A stretch of 64,000 bases of DNA from Ruminococcus sp. (GTDB taxonomy: Bacteria > Bacillota > Clostridia > Oscillospirales > Ruminococcaceae), in contig SVNP01000010.1 of NCBI GenBank assembly GCA_015066805.1, positions 1-64,000 of the forward strand, written 5' to 3'. The stretch's first letter is position 1. Each line of letters starts with the position of its first letter. The notes beneath the pieces were generated by a model that did no database searches, had not been told where the DNA came from, and saw nothing but the letters and a program-made list of their open reading frames with translations. Positions 43,675 through 53,177 of this stretch are shown in pieces. The translations under genes were made by a program, and so were the position numbers.

Positions 43675-45885
43675 TTATTCCGCCATGGCAAAATCAATGT
43701 GTCCGCTGTTTACATCGGAACGGATGCACCGTACCCGCATGGCATCGCCAAAGCGGTATTTTTTGCCGGAGCGTACCTCGGTCAGCGTAAAGTAGCCGTC
43801 GTAATCGTAGTTGCCGCAGGGCAGCTCACTCATGGAGATCATGCCCTCCACAGTGTTGGCAAGCATCACATAAATACCGGAATCCGTCAGCCCCGAGATC
43901 ACACCGTCAAATTCCTCTCCGATATGTCCCTGCATAAATTCCGCATGATATCGTTCCTCGCAATCCCGTTCAATGTTCTGGGCACGCAGCTCTGTACGAG
44001 TGCTCTGTTCGGCAGCATCGGCCACCATTTTCATGGCATGGGGCAGCTTTTCTCCCCTGATAGCAGAGGTGATCATGCGATGCACCGTCAGATCCGGATA
44101 ACGGCGGATGGGTGACGTGAAATGAGCATAATCCTTCAGTGCCAGACCAAAATGACCCAGCGGCTCGGGAGAATACGCCGCCTTTGCCATGGCCCGCAGC
44201 ACCAGATGATGCACTACAGGCTTCAGCGGATGCTCCGCCACCGATGCAAGCACAGCAGAATAATCCTTGGGCGAGGGCTTTTCCATTACAGGATGAGCAA
44301 TCCCCAGCAGATCCAGAGATTCGGTAAGCCGTGTTACCTTTTCCTCCGGCGGCAGCTCATGCACACGATACACAAAGGGCAGATTTCTTGAGCGTGCAAA
44401 CCGTGCGGCAGCTTCATTGGCAAGAAGCATACATTCCTCTATGAGCTCCTCTGCCTCTGCTCTGGTACGAGGCACAATGCCGCAGCAAACCCCCTCCGCA
44501 TCCAGACAAAAAGCACTTTCCTCTGTTTCCAGCGTAGGCGCACCACGCTGTTTTCTGGCAGCCAGCCGAACCTGCAGCAGCTCCCGCAGTGTATAGAGAG
44601 AAGGCAGCACATCAGCATATTTGGCAAGAATACTGTCATCCGCTTCCTCACGGAAAATGGCATTGACCTCACGGTACACACCCTGCACCACCGAACGGAT
44701 CACGGTTTTCTCAAAGCGATAGGTTACGATCTCGCCCTTTTCATCCAGCTCCATCAAAGCGGAAAGAGCAAGGCGGTCAACCTGAGGAAACAGCGAGCAG
44801 ATGCCGTTGGAAAGAGCCTTTGGCAGCATGGGGATCACCTGATCGGCATAATACACGCTGGTACCCCTTGCAAAGGCATCGGCATCCAACGGAGAATCCG
44901 GCAGTACATAGTGGGAAACATCCGCAATATGCACGCCAAGCCGATATCCCTTTTCCGTTCTGGCAATGGAAATGGCATCGTCAATATCCTTGGTATCGGC
45001 ACCATCAATGGTAAAGATCACATCACCGCTGTTCCGCAGATCCAGACGGTTTGCCGGCTCCTCCTCAAGGATCCCCGCAGCGTTCATGGCTTCCGCATCC
45101 CGTAAAGCGGCATCGGAGAACACCGTAGGTGCGCCGCTGACAGCAACAATCGCCTTTGAGCAAGCCTTTGCGGTATCGCTGCTGCCCAGAACAGCATCCA
45201 CACGCACCTCATGATCGGAATGCCGGCGTCCGCGATTTACCACAGTTGCCAGCACCTTATCACCGGGTACCGCACCGCAATCTGCGGCATTGGTAATGAA
45301 CAAAGGCTGTCTGCAAAGGGTATCGGGCAAAAAGCGGATGACACCCGTATCATCCACCACCAAAGCACCGGAAACAGGCATGGTGCTTTCCGTGATAACC
45401 GTAACCACGGAGCCTTCGGGAGAATCTCCTCTGGGACTTCTGCCCATGGGCTGCACCAGCACCAGATCTCCCGGCAGCGCACCCTTCAGATCTTTGCCTG
45501 CAACGTAAAGGTCATCGCCGCCGTTTTCGGGGCGGACAAAGCCAAAGGTGCGGTTCACGGAGCATACCGTGCCCCTGATCATGCCAACCGCCGCAGAAAG
45601 CACATAGCCGTTATGCTTCCGTGCGATCTCTCCCTGTGCCTCCATACGATGCAGTGCCTCCGTAAAGGCATAACTGCCCCTGCCGCCGCATCTGACAGCC
45701 AGCTCCTTGGGAGAAATGGGCTTTTGACCTGACTTTCTCAAAAAAGTGCGTATGATATTGATATAATGAGTCACTTCCGCTTCCTTCACGGGCGGTGATC
45801 TCCGTTCCTTCTGCCCCGGGGCTTCCCTTTGGGCTCTCTCCCTGCCCATACGCTTGGGGGCAGAATGCTTTCTTTTCTTGGGCAT
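43675..45885 (-). CDS. rnr: Ribonuclease R
   Basis: A 736-aa 3'-5' exoribonuclease. A basic N-terminus and winged-helix region (PISPKELAVRCGG) precede cold-shock domains (GFVRPENGGDDLYV). The RNB catalytic core carries the acidic cluster TKDIDDAIS near 290-298, and an S1 domain (FDGVISGLTDSGIYVML) lies near the C-terminus. It degrades structured RNA and works with trans-translation. ATG 45885 has only a distant ribosome site (AGGAG at about 45919-45924), separated by a hairpin. It follows secG, as in most Firmicutes. Confidence 0.92.
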   Translation of the reverse strand: MPKKRKHSAPKRMGRERAQREAPGQKERRSPPVKEAEVTHYINIIRTFLRKSGQKPISPKELAVRCGGRGSYAFTEALHRMEAQGEIARKHNGYVLSAAVGMIRGTVCSVNRTFGFVRPENGGDDLYVAGKDLKGALPGDLVLVQPMGRSPRGDSPEGSVVTVITESTMPVSGALVVDDTGVIRFLPDTLCRQPLFITNAADCGAVPGDKVLATVVNRGRRHSDHEVRVDAVLGSSDTAKACSKAIVAVSGAPTVFSDAALRDAEAMNAAGILEEEPANRLDLRNSGDVIFTIDGADTKDIDDAISIARTEKGYRLGVHIADVSHYVLPDSPLDADAFARGTSVYYADQVIPMLPKALSNGICSLFPQVDRLALSALMELDEKGEIVTYRFEKTVIRSVVQGVYREVNAIFREEADDSILAKYADVLPSLYTLRELLQVRLAARKQRGAPTLETEESAFCLDAEGVCCGIVPRTRAEAEELIEECMLLANEAAARFARSRNLPFVYRVHELPPEEKVTRLTESLDLLGIAHPVMEKPSPKDYSAVLASVAEHPLKPVVHHLVLRAMAKAAYSPEPLGHFGLALKDYAHFTSPIRRYPDLTVHRMITSAIRGEKLPHAMKMVADAAEQSTRTELRAQNIERDCEERYHAEFMQGHIGEEFDGVISGLTDSGIYVMLANTVEGMISMSELPCGNYDYDGYFTLTEVRSGKKYRFGDAMRVRCIRSDVNSGHIDFAMAE

Positions 45886-45981
45886 ACTGTATTGTTGTCG
45901 GGTGATATTCCCCCGACACTCCTTTCTTATAAAAATAAAAACGCTCTGTATCCGCACAGGAACACAGAGCGTCGGCTGTTA

Positions 45982-46236
45982 TCAGAGATAAACAGGTACG
46001 ATGGTCACAACCAGAGTTGCAACAAAGAACACCACTGCAAGCCACAGAGTCCATCTTTTGAGGATAGCCTCCTTGGTGCGACCCTGATTCTTGCTGAACT
46101 GGGAATCATATGCAGAGCCGGTAATGGCGGATGCCATGTTCTGGTCGGCCTTCTGATCCTGCATCAGACCAAGAATGATCAGCAGTACACAAGCGATAAG
46201 CAGCACAGCGCCGCCAATGATCTCGATAATGCTCAC
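45982..46236 (-). CDS. secG: Preprotein translocase subunit SecG
   Basis: An 84-aa protein with two transmembrane helices (~5-25 and ~63-82) separated by a polar loop containing the SecG-type QDQKADQNMASAITGSA segment. It assists the SecYEG channel. GTG 46236 is chosen because GAAGG lies ten bases upstream and the length fits the family; the longer frame would add 29 residues. It is upstream of rnr, a conserved pair. Confidence 0.88.
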   Translation of the reverse strand: MSIIEIIGGAVLLIACVLLIILGLMQDQKADQNMASAITGSAYDSQFSKNQGRTKEAILKRWTLWLAVVFFVATLVVTIVPVYL

Positions 46237-46294
46237 TTCTGTGATACCTTCCTTTCGTTCCGTTGGGACATAGAATCCAATATACTTCTTGTCA

Positions 46295-46323
46295 ATTATA
46301 GCATACTTTATCTCAAATTGCAA
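46295..46323 (-). promoter_or_regulatory. Promoter of secG-rnr
   Basis: Minus-strand TTGCAA (46318-46323), 17 bases, TATAAT (46295-46300). Confidence 0.65.
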
Positions 46324-46404
46324 GGGGTTTTGGAAAAAAAGTTGGATTTACGGAGCTTTTTTCTCGGATTAGATGAAGATTCTGTGAAAAAACAGGGTGC
46401 CCCC

Positions 46405-46433
46405 TTGTAGAAATCAAAAAAGTATGGTACAAT
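46405..46433 (+). promoter_or_regulatory. Promoter of the RING-like membrane protein
   Basis: TTGTAG (46405-46410), 17 bases, TACAAT (46428-46433). Confidence 0.55.
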
Positions 46434-46472
46434 ACAGGTTATGAAAGATTTATTGTGAAAGGAAGCATATCC

Positions 46473-47360
46473 ATGATTGATTACAGCGGACAGGTCTGTC
46501 TGGTCTGCAAGGAAGCCTTCTCTGCGGAGGATGACATCGTCGTCTGTCCCGAATGCGGCACCCCCTACCACAGACATTGCTACCGTGAACAAGGAAAATG
46601 CATCAATACCCCATTGCATGAAAGCGGCGGAAGCTGGCAGATCGAGAAGCACAAGGAGCAGGAAGCGGAAAAGAAAGCCGCCCATCAGGAGGAAATGCGC
46701 CGTCAGGCAGCCGAGCGGGAGCAAAACGGTATGCACGACCCCTCCAACGCTCCCATGTACGATGGCATCCGCATGAACAACGACCCCTGTCTCGGGCTGG
46801 ATCCCGAAGAAAAACTGGAGGACACCACCATCAAGGAGATGACCTCTTTTATTGCCACCAATCGGTTTTACTACCTGCCCATGTTCCGCATAATGAAGCT
46901 GACGGGCAAAAAAATGTCCTTTAACCTGACTGCCCTGTTTTTCCCCCAGTTGTATTTTGCAAACCGCAAAATGTGGGCAATGACGTTATTATCCATTGTG
47001 CTGCAGTTTGCAATTTCCCTGCCCTCCACCTTGGTAATGGTCACAGAACAAATGGGCATCAGCATTGATTGGATCAACATGGAATCCGCCGTTTTTACAT
47101 GGCTGCTGAATCTGACTGCCTTTGCCGACCTGATCTTCTCTATGGTGTGCTGTCTCTTCGCCAATTATTTCTATTTCCGTTTTGCCCTGCGGAAGATCCG
47201 CAGCATCAAGCAGGAAACCGCCAAAGAAACCGCCGATCCCGCACAGCTTTATGCAAATCTGGAGGAAGCAGGCGGTACCAGCACCTCCAACATGGTCCTC
47301 GCACTGATCATCCAGATGGCTCTGGTGTTCACCTTCTCTCTGGCGATCCTTTTACTGTAA
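46473..47360 (+). CDS. RING-like zinc finger membrane protein (DUF2628-like)
   Basis: A 295-aa protein. Residues 8-45 form a prokaryotic RING-like finger (CLVCKEAF ... CPECGTPYHRHCY ... C). A charged helix (~58-85) follows, and the C-terminal half has four transmembrane helices, with an RFYYLPMF motif and short polar turns as in DUF2628 proteins. Unknown function; the finger may bind a cytoplasmic partner. The start at 46473 follows GAAAGGAAG; a GTG at 46455 is less likely. Confidence 0.75.
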   Translation: MIDYSGQVCLVCKEAFSAEDDIVVCPECGTPYHRHCYREQGKCINTPLHESGGSWQIEKHKEQEAEKKAAHQEEMRRQAAEREQNGMHDPSNAPMYDGIRMNNDPCLGLDPEEKLEDTTIKEMTSFIATNRFYYLPMFRIMKLTGKKMSFNLTALFFPQLYFANRKMWAMTLLSIVLQFAISLPSTLVMVTEQMGISIDWINMESAVFTWLLNLTAFADLIFSMVCCLFANYFYFRFALRKIRSIKQETAKETADPAQLYANLEEAGGTSTSNMVLALIIQMALVFTFSLAILLL

Positions 47361-47364
47361 CGCA

Positions 47365-47400
47365 AAAACCCGTGCCGATGTATTTTCGGCACGGGTTTTG
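47365..47400. terminator. Bidirectional terminator
   Basis: AAAACCCGTGCCGA/TCGGCACGGGTTTT stem between two converging genes. Confidence 0.85.
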
Positions 47401-47418
47401 TTGTTGGTGTCAGAAGTC

Positions 47419-47961
47419 TTACATAGCAGAGAGTGCAGAAGCAGCATCTGTTTGCTCAGCGGGAGCAGCATCCGCAGCAGCAGCCAGAGCAGCCAGATCA
47501 TCGGAAGCCGCAGCAGGAACAGCATCCGCAGCGGCAGCCTCGGCAGGAACAGCATCCGCGGCAGCAGCCAGTGCAGCCAGATCATCGGAAACAGCAGCTA
47601 CGGCAGCAGGTGCAGCAGCAGGAGCAGGAGCAGGATCTTCCTTCTTGGGCTCAGCCTTGGGGGCATCCTTCTTGGGAGCAGCCTTTGCATCCTTCTGAGC
47701 GGTTTCCTCTTCATCGTAATTTTTCTCGTCATAGTCGCCCTCCAGGAAGCCGACCATCTTCATCTGCTTCACAGGAATACGCTTCAGAGGAGAATAAGTA
47801 AACTTGGGGCAGTGGTCACCGGCATTGACCAGACCCTTGCGGGAACAAAGTACCTTGTCGCCATCCTTGGCACGCTTGCCGAATTCACAGTACTCACAGC
47901 GCGGCTCAATGGACTTACCGAAGTACTTGCCACCTCTGGAGAAAGCATCAAACAAACCCAT
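47419..47961 (-). CDS. Four-Cys protein with Ala/Pro-rich repeat tail
   Basis: A 180-aa protein. The N-terminal ~70 residues hold CEYCEF ... C ... C (Cys near 22, 25, 39 and 51), a probable metal site, as seen in a small Ruminococcaceae family of unknown role. The middle is Lys/Pro-rich. The tail is Ala-rich with an internal repeat (SDDLAALAAAADA occurs twice). The start at 47961 follows GAGGTG. Function unknown. The repeated DNA suggests tail length may vary among strains. Confidence 0.7.
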   Translation of the reverse strand: MGLFDAFSRGGKYFGKSIEPRCEYCEFGKRAKDGDKVLCSRKGLVNAGDHCPKFTYSPLKRIPVKQMKMVGFLEGDYDEKNYDEEETAQKDAKAAPKKDAPKAEPKKEDPAPAPAAAPAAVAAVSDDLAALAAAADAVPAEAAAADAVPAAASDDLAALAAAADAAPAEQTDAASALSAM

Positions 47962-48010
47962 TACGGTCACCTCAGTATCAAAGATTTGTCTACATTATAG
48001 CATATTTCTT

Positions 48011-49108
48011 TCATTTTGTCCAGTCTTTTTTTAAAAATAACGGAAAACCAGTGCAAAATATCAAAAAAGAGGGCAGCAAAGAGCCGCTTTTCGACAAAGC
48101 AGGCTGTGCCGAAAAGACATCTGCCACTTCCCGGGGCGGGAACAACGGCAACATGAGTGCACAAAGCACAGCCGCCAGAGCTGCCGTAAGGCCACGCATC
48201 CAAAGCAGCCTTCCCACAGGGAACCATCCGCCGCCCATGGCACGGTTCTGACAATGCACGCAAAGCCCCCCAAAGGAAAGAGCAGCAGCCATCACAGGCA
48301 GCATTTTTTGGTAGGGAAAGCCCGCACCGCAGATTTCCGGCAGCGCAGTCACATCCAGCAGCGCACCCAAGCAAGCATCGGCACCTGCAGCGGAATGCCC
48401 AAGCCACTCCCCTGTTTTTGTCAGCAGATATACCACACCCGTTTTTTCTGCAAGAAACCGCACCACACCAAACAGCATAACCATCCCCACAATGCGCCAA
48501 AGACCATCCATGGTCAGTTGTGCCGCCTTTACCAAAGCAGATATCCCATCATCAGCCTTTACAGCCGCAGATCTTGCAGGGCACCGCCACTGCCCCCGCA
48601 AAGTCATCAAAGCCACCAAAAGATTTGCTCCGCAGCAGCACAGAAACAACAGCCAACCTGCCATTGCATTGCCCAGAAGCTGTGCCCCTGCCAATCCCAC
48701 AATAAAAGAAGGCCCCGCACCAAAGCAGACACAAGCATATCGCCTTGCCTGATCTCGGGAAAGAATCCCCTCCGCCACATGATCCTTCAGTAAGATCACT
48801 CCGGCGGGGTACCCCGCCGCCTGACTGATGATGTAAGAAGTGATCAAAGGACCGTTGAGTCCTCTGCGGCACAAAAAACGCTCACTGCGCTGCAGCGCAC
48901 CGCAGCATACCGCCAAGTTGCAAATCAGCATTCCTCCGAACAATGCAGGGATCAGATGCTCCATACAATACAGCAGCCGCTGCCCAAGGATCTCCGAAAG
49001 CTCAGCGGAAAAGGTAGAAAGCAAAATCAGCAAAGCCCCAAGCGCAGGCAAAAGCAAGGCTTTGTGTACACGATATACAGCAGATGGCAAAGGATCATCT
49101 CGTTTCAT
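48011..49108 (-). CDS. ylbJ: YlbJ-like sporulation integral membrane protein
   Basis: About 365 aa with some eight to ten transmembrane helices. GYPAGVILLKDH and CFGAGPSFIVGLAG match the nucleoside-recognition (Gate) repeats of YlbJ/SpmA-type proteins. In spore formers YlbJ is needed for late spore coat or cortex maturation. Cys content is high. ATG 49108 is the best-placed start, but no clear ribosome site is seen; an in-frame TTG at 49201 gives a longer form. It diverges from yqfC-yqfD. Confidence 0.7.
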   Translation of the reverse strand: MKRDDPLPSAVYRVHKALLLPALGALLILLSTFSAELSEILGQRLLYCMEHLIPALFGGMLICNLAVCCGALQRSERFLCRRGLNGPLITSYIISQAAGYPAGVILLKDHVAEGILSRDQARRYACVCFGAGPSFIVGLAGAQLLGNAMAGWLLFLCCCGANLLVALMTLRGQWRCPARSAAVKADDGISALVKAAQLTMDGLWRIVGMVMLFGVVRFLAEKTGVVYLLTKTGEWLGHSAAGADACLGALLDVTALPEICGAGFPYQKMLPVMAAALSFGGLCVHCQNRAMGGGWFPVGRLLWMRGLTAALAAVLCALMLPLFPPREVADVFSAQPALSKSGSLLPSFLIFCTGFPLFLKKDWTK

Positions 49109-49217
49109 GGTTGTACTTTGATGTACTGTATGCGGCTTTTGCATAGTTTCAGAACAACCGCCATATATTGCAGCACAGAGAAAATCATCATATTCTGCCA
49201 AACCATGGGAGGTTTTT

Positions 49218-49454
49218 ATGTCTGTCGGCTATTTGTTTCCCCACGATCATATCCAGATCGTAGGCAATACGGATGTGTTTTTCAACCCCTGCAAGCGTCT
49301 GCTGGAATGCAGCGAGCTGCTCATGCGTGTACAGACAGCCAAGCATACCGTCGATATCTGGGGCGAGCATCTCACCGCCACCGATTTCGGCAAGGATGGT
49401 CTGCATATCGAAGGAAAGATCGCAACCATTGAACTGGACGGAGGTCTGCAATGA
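49218..49454 (+). CDS. yqfC: Sporulation protein YqfC
   Basis: A 78-aa protein of the YqfC family. Strands run through HDHIQIVGNTDVFF, then a short helix, then LLMRVQTAKHTVDIWGEHL and LHIEGKIATIEL, the family pattern. GGGAGG precedes ATG 49218. It overlaps yqfD by four bases, and the yqfC-yqfD-phoH order is the conserved one in Firmicutes. YqfC/YqfD are sigma-E-dependent sporulation proteins. Confidence 0.85.
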   Translation: MSVGYLFPHDHIQIVGNTDVFFNPCKRLLECSELLMRVQTAKHTVDIWGEHLTATDFGKDGLHIEGKIATIELDGGLQ

Positions 49455-50617
49455 AAGCCTTCGCCTCCTATCTCCGTTTCGTAGCGGAAGGCGCACAGCT
49501 TTCAGCCTTTCGGGATGCCCTGCGGAAAGAAAACATCCCCTGTATGCGGCAGGTCATCATGGGCGGCCGCTTCCACGGCATGATCCACCCCCATTACCGT
49601 AAGCTGTTCTTCCGTCTGGCAGAAGCCTGCGATATCCGCATCACCCTTACCGAAGAAAAAGGCTGGCGGGTCCGCCTGCGTCCCCTGCGTCTGCGATACG
49701 GTCTGCTGGCAGGCCTGCTCCCTGCGGCAGCCTTTTTGTGGTGGAGCAACAGTACCATCCGCAGCATCGAGATCTACGGCAACCAAACCATCTCCGACAC
49801 TCACCTGCTGCGCGTCATGGAGGAGCTTGGCATCTGCCGCGGTGCCGCCTATGCGGATCTGGATCTTTCTCTGGCAGAGCAGCAGCTCCGTCTTGCGGTA
49901 TCCGATCTGGAATGGATCACCCTGCGCCATACAGGTGGCCGTCTTGTGGTAGAGCTGGAAGAGGAAACCAAACCTCCCCAACGGTATGCCGACCGTATTC
50001 CCACCAATTATGTGGCAACGGTCACAGCGCAGATCACCGAAATGCAGGTGTATAACGGCAAGGCACTGGTTTCCGTAGGCGATGCGGTCAAAGCAGGCGA
50101 TGTACTCATCAGCGGCGTAACAGAGGATGTACGGGGGATCTCCTATCTCAAGCACGCTGATGGCATCATTACAGGCATTTATGAAGAGACCCTGCATCTT
50201 TACCATCCCTTCTGTAAGGAAACTACCGTAACGGGAGCTGTCAGCAATGCCACCTATCTGGAGTGCTTCGGTAAGCGGTTTTCTCTTTCTCCCGGCTTTA
50301 CTGCCCCCAAAAAGGATTTCATCTACACCGAAACTGCCACCCCCCTGAAGCTGTTTGGACGTGAACTGCCCTTTTATAAAATAGATTGCCGCTATTCCCG
50401 GCAGGAAACCACCATAGCCGTATATTCCCCGCAGGAGATCGCGGCAATGCAGGAGGAAGAAGCCCTGCGCTTTGAGCAAAACTTTCACAGTAAGGATCAG
50501 ATATTAGGCAAAGAGTACATACAAACCGTTGATGATTTGGGTATATCGCTGAAAATCCACTATATTTTCAAGGGCGTTATCGGAAAAACAAGCGAAATTT
50601 TTGTGAAAATGCAATAA
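49451..50617 (+). CDS. yqfD: Sporulation protein YqfD
   Basis: A 388-aa protein with an N-terminal soluble part, one transmembrane helix near 76-93, and an outer YqfD domain that includes a POTRA-like stretch (STIRSIEIYGNQTI) and GDAVKAGDVLISG. In Bacillus it is made in the mother cell during engulfment. Starts inside the yqfC stop. Upstream of phoH. Confidence 0.87.
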   Translation: MKAFASYLRFVAEGAQLSAFRDALRKENIPCMRQVIMGGRFHGMIHPHYRKLFFRLAEACDIRITLTEEKGWRVRLRPLRLRYGLLAGLLPAAAFLWWSNSTIRSIEIYGNQTISDTHLLRVMEELGICRGAAYADLDLSLAEQQLRLAVSDLEWITLRHTGGRLVVELEEETKPPQRYADRIPTNYVATVTAQITEMQVYNGKALVSVGDAVKAGDVLISGVTEDVRGISYLKHADGIITGIYEETLHLYHPFCKETTVTGAVSNATYLECFGKRFSLSPGFTAPKKDFIYTETATPLKLFGRELPFYKIDCRYSRQETTIAVYSPQEIAAMQEEEALRFEQNFHSKDQILGKEYIQTVDDLGISLKIHYIFKGVIGKTSEIFVKMQ

Positions 50618-50725
50618 AACTATTTCCTTTTTTTTTCGAGTATGGTATAATGAACATAGAATTTTGCTGTAATCTCGTTACAGCGTGAAAGGAGCCTGCT
50701 TTCATCGGGAAAGCACACGGATTTC

Positions 50726-51712
50726 ATGGCAGAACAACTCATCCATGCCGAAAGCAATGAACTCATCGCCACGGTTTTTGGCAGCTATGATTCCCACATT
50801 GACCTGATCCAGCGAAAGTTTCAGGTCATAGTCATCAACCGCGGTACAGCCATAAAAATCACAGGCGAAGAGCCTAACGTCACACAAGCCGCCAAAGCCA
50901 TGGAGGCTCTCATTGCCACCGCCCGCAGCAACGGCACCCTCAATGAGCAGACCGTGCGCTATGTGGTGTCCATGGTCACCGAAGGCGCAGCGGAGGATCT
51001 GAAAAAGCTGACAGAAGATGCCGTCAGCGTGACGGTATCGGGTAAGCCGGTACGCCCCCGCACCGTGGGACAAAAACGCTATCTGGATGCCATTGCACAG
51101 GATACCATCGTGTTGGGCATCGGCCCTGCGGGAACCGGTAAGACCTACCTTGCAGTGGCAATGGCGGTAAAAGCACTCAAAGCCCACGAGATCAGCCGAA
51201 TCATCCTAACCAGACCTGCCGTGGAAGCAGGTGAAAAGCTGGGCTTTCTCCCCGGCGATCTGCAGGATAAGGTGGACCCCTACCTCCGCCCGCTGTACGA
51301 TGCCCTCTATGATATGCTGGGTGCCGAAAACGTCCAGCGAGATCTGGAAAAGAACATCATAGAGATCGCACCGCTGGCGTATATGCGCGGCAGAACGCTG
51401 GAAGACGCTTTTATCATTCTGGATGAAGCACAGAACACCACCTCGGAGCAGATCAAAATGTTCCTGACCCGACTGGGTACCGGCAGCAAAATGGTCATTA
51501 CGGGCGATATCACCCAGATCGACCTGCCCGAACCCGGCCGTTCCGGTCTGATTGAGGCCATGAAGGTGCTGAAAACCGTGGATGGCATCACCATACACCA
51601 TTTCTCCGAAAAAGATGTGGTGCGCCACCACCTGGTACAGGATATTATCACCGCCTATGCGAATTACGAACATCAATCATTCAGAGAAAGGAAGAAATCA
51701 AAAAATGGCTAA
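50726..51712 (+). CDS. phoH: PhoH-family ATPase
   Basis: A 328-aa protein. An N-terminal KH-like region (1-~100) precedes a PhoH P-loop ATPase: GPAGTGKTYLA near 133, RPAVEAGEKLGFLPGD near 155, AYMRGRTLEDAFIILDEAQN near 217-236 and VITGDITQIDLP near 253. It is an RNA helicase-like partner of the YbeY nuclease, whose gene follows with an 8-base overlap. TATAAT at about 50646 suggests a promoter. Start ATG 50726 has a weak ribosome site. Confidence 0.9.
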   Translation: MAEQLIHAESNELIATVFGSYDSHIDLIQRKFQVIVINRGTAIKITGEEPNVTQAAKAMEALIATARSNGTLNEQTVRYVVSMVTEGAAEDLKKLTEDAVSVTVSGKPVRPRTVGQKRYLDAIAQDTIVLGIGPAGTGKTYLAVAMAVKALKAHEISRIILTRPAVEAGEKLGFLPGDLQDKVDPYLRPLYDALYDMLGAENVQRDLEKNIIEIAPLAYMRGRTLEDAFIILDEAQNTTSEQIKMFLTRLGTGSKMVITGDITQIDLPEPGRSGLIEAMKVLKTVDGITIHHFSEKDVVRHHLVQDIITAYANYEHQSFRERKKSKNG

Positions 51713-52214
51713 GTTAAAGGTTTATATCAAGGACGATCAGAATCAGGTCAAGATCCCCGTGGGTGTGCGTCTGCTCATCCGCCGTTGCTGTCAGGCAGTA
51801 CTGACCACCGAAGGCTTCGGCAGAGATACGGAGATCAGCGTTTCCTTTGTCAGCAATAACGAGATCCGTGCCCTGAACCGTACCTGCCGCAATAAGGATT
51901 CCGTCACCGACGTGCTCTCCTTCCCTCAGGCCGAAGGGGACAAGCTGCAGATCAACCCCGAAAACGGCTTTGTGGTGCTGGGCGATATCGTCATTTCCAT
52001 GGAGATGGCAGTCAAGCAGGCCAATATGTACGGCCACCTGCTGGAGCGTGAGATCGCATTCCTCACCGTGCATTCCATGCTGCACCTGCTGGGCTATGAC
52101 CACGAAAAATCCCCTCTGGAGCAGAGATTGATGCGTGAGAAGGAAGAATCCGTGCTGGAAAAGCTGGGCTTTGCCCGTGATACCAGCTACGTTGCCCCCG
52201 GAGAGAAAGACTGA
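51705..52214 (+). CDS. ybeY: Endoribonuclease YbeY
   Basis: A 169-aa protein with the zinc site HSMLHLLGYDH near 124-134 and SVTDVLSFPQ near 66, both diagnostic. It matures the 3' end of 16S rRNA and takes part in ribosome quality control. It overlaps phoH by 8 bases (AAAGGAAG before the ATG) and era by one base (TGATGG), so the three are translated as a unit. Confidence 0.95.
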   Translation: MAKLKVYIKDDQNQVKIPVGVRLLIRRCCQAVLTTEGFGRDTEISVSFVSNNEIRALNRTCRNKDSVTDVLSFPQAEGDKLQINPENGFVVLGDIVISMEMAVKQANMYGHLLEREIAFLTVHSMLHLLGYDHEKSPLEQRLMREKEESVLEKLGFARDTSYVAPGEKD

Positions 52215-53137
52215 TGGCTCATATGATCGCACCCAAGCAGCCCGGCTCCAAAATCCTCTTTGCCGCCATTGCAGGACGCACCAACGCAGGCAAATCCTCC
52301 CTGCTCAACGCCCTCATTGGTGAAAAGATCGCATCGGTCAGCCCCAAGCCCCAGACAACCCGTACCCGCATCACAGGTATTGTAAATCAAGGCGAAACAC
52401 AGCTTGTGTTTACCGATACCCCCGGTCTGCATAAGGCACAGACCCGTCTGGGCAATCACATGATACAGGCAGCCAAAGAGGCTGTTTCCGATATCGACTG
52501 CGTCATCTTTATGGCGGATTGCACCCGCCCGCTGGGTGAGCCGGAGCAGGCTATGCTGGACAAGCTCGCCGCGCAGAAGGCAAAGGTCATCTTTGTGTTC
52601 AACAAAATCGACCTGCCTTCCGCTATGACAAAGCTTGCCCCCATGCTGGCACAGGTGCAGCAGCGTTGGATGCCCCATACCATCATCCCCGTCAGCGTGC
52701 TGAAAAACGACGGCATCGACCTGCTGATGCGGGAGCTGATGCAGCTTGCACAGCCCGGTCCCCACTACTTCCCCGAGGATATGATGACCGACCAGCCCGA
52801 GCGTGTGCTGGCAGCGGAGCTGATCCGTGAACAGATGCTCTGCCGTTTGCAGGATGAAATCCCCCACGGTGTTGCCGTGGTGACAGAGCAGTTCTCCGAA
52901 CGGGATGACAAGGATATCCTCAATATCTCTGTGACCATTTACTGCGAAAGAGAATCCCACAAGCGGATCATCATCGGCAAAAACGGCTCTATGCTGAAGA
53001 AGATCGCATCCGCCGCCCGTGCCGAGCTGGAGCAGTTCTTCCGCATTCAGGTGAACCTCCAGACGTGGGTCAAGGTCAAGGAGGACTGGAGAAACCGTGA
53101 AGGTCTCATCCAGAGCTTTGGACTGTTTGAAAAATAA
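52214..53137 (+). CDS. era: GTPase Era
   Basis: A 307-aa protein. GTPase motifs are G1 GRTNAGKSSLLN near 17-28, G3 DTPGLHKAQ near 64, G4 NKIDLP near 129, and a C-terminal KH domain (IIIGKNGSMLKKIASAAR near 254-271). It binds the 3' end of 16S rRNA during 30S assembly. It overlaps ybeY by one base. Confidence 0.96.
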   Translation: MAHMIAPKQPGSKILFAAIAGRTNAGKSSLLNALIGEKIASVSPKPQTTRTRITGIVNQGETQLVFTDTPGLHKAQTRLGNHMIQAAKEAVSDIDCVIFMADCTRPLGEPEQAMLDKLAAQKAKVIFVFNKIDLPSAMTKLAPMLAQVQQRWMPHTIIPVSVLKNDGIDLLMRELMQLAQPGPHYFPEDMMTDQPERVLAAELIREQMLCRLQDEIPHGVAVVTEQFSERDDKDILNISVTIYCERESHKRIIIGKNGSMLKKIASAARAELEQFFRIQVNLQTWVKVKEDWRNREGLIQSFGLFEK

Positions 53138-53177
53138 GGGAATCTTTCCCATGTAAATCCAAACCGAATCTGCCAAT

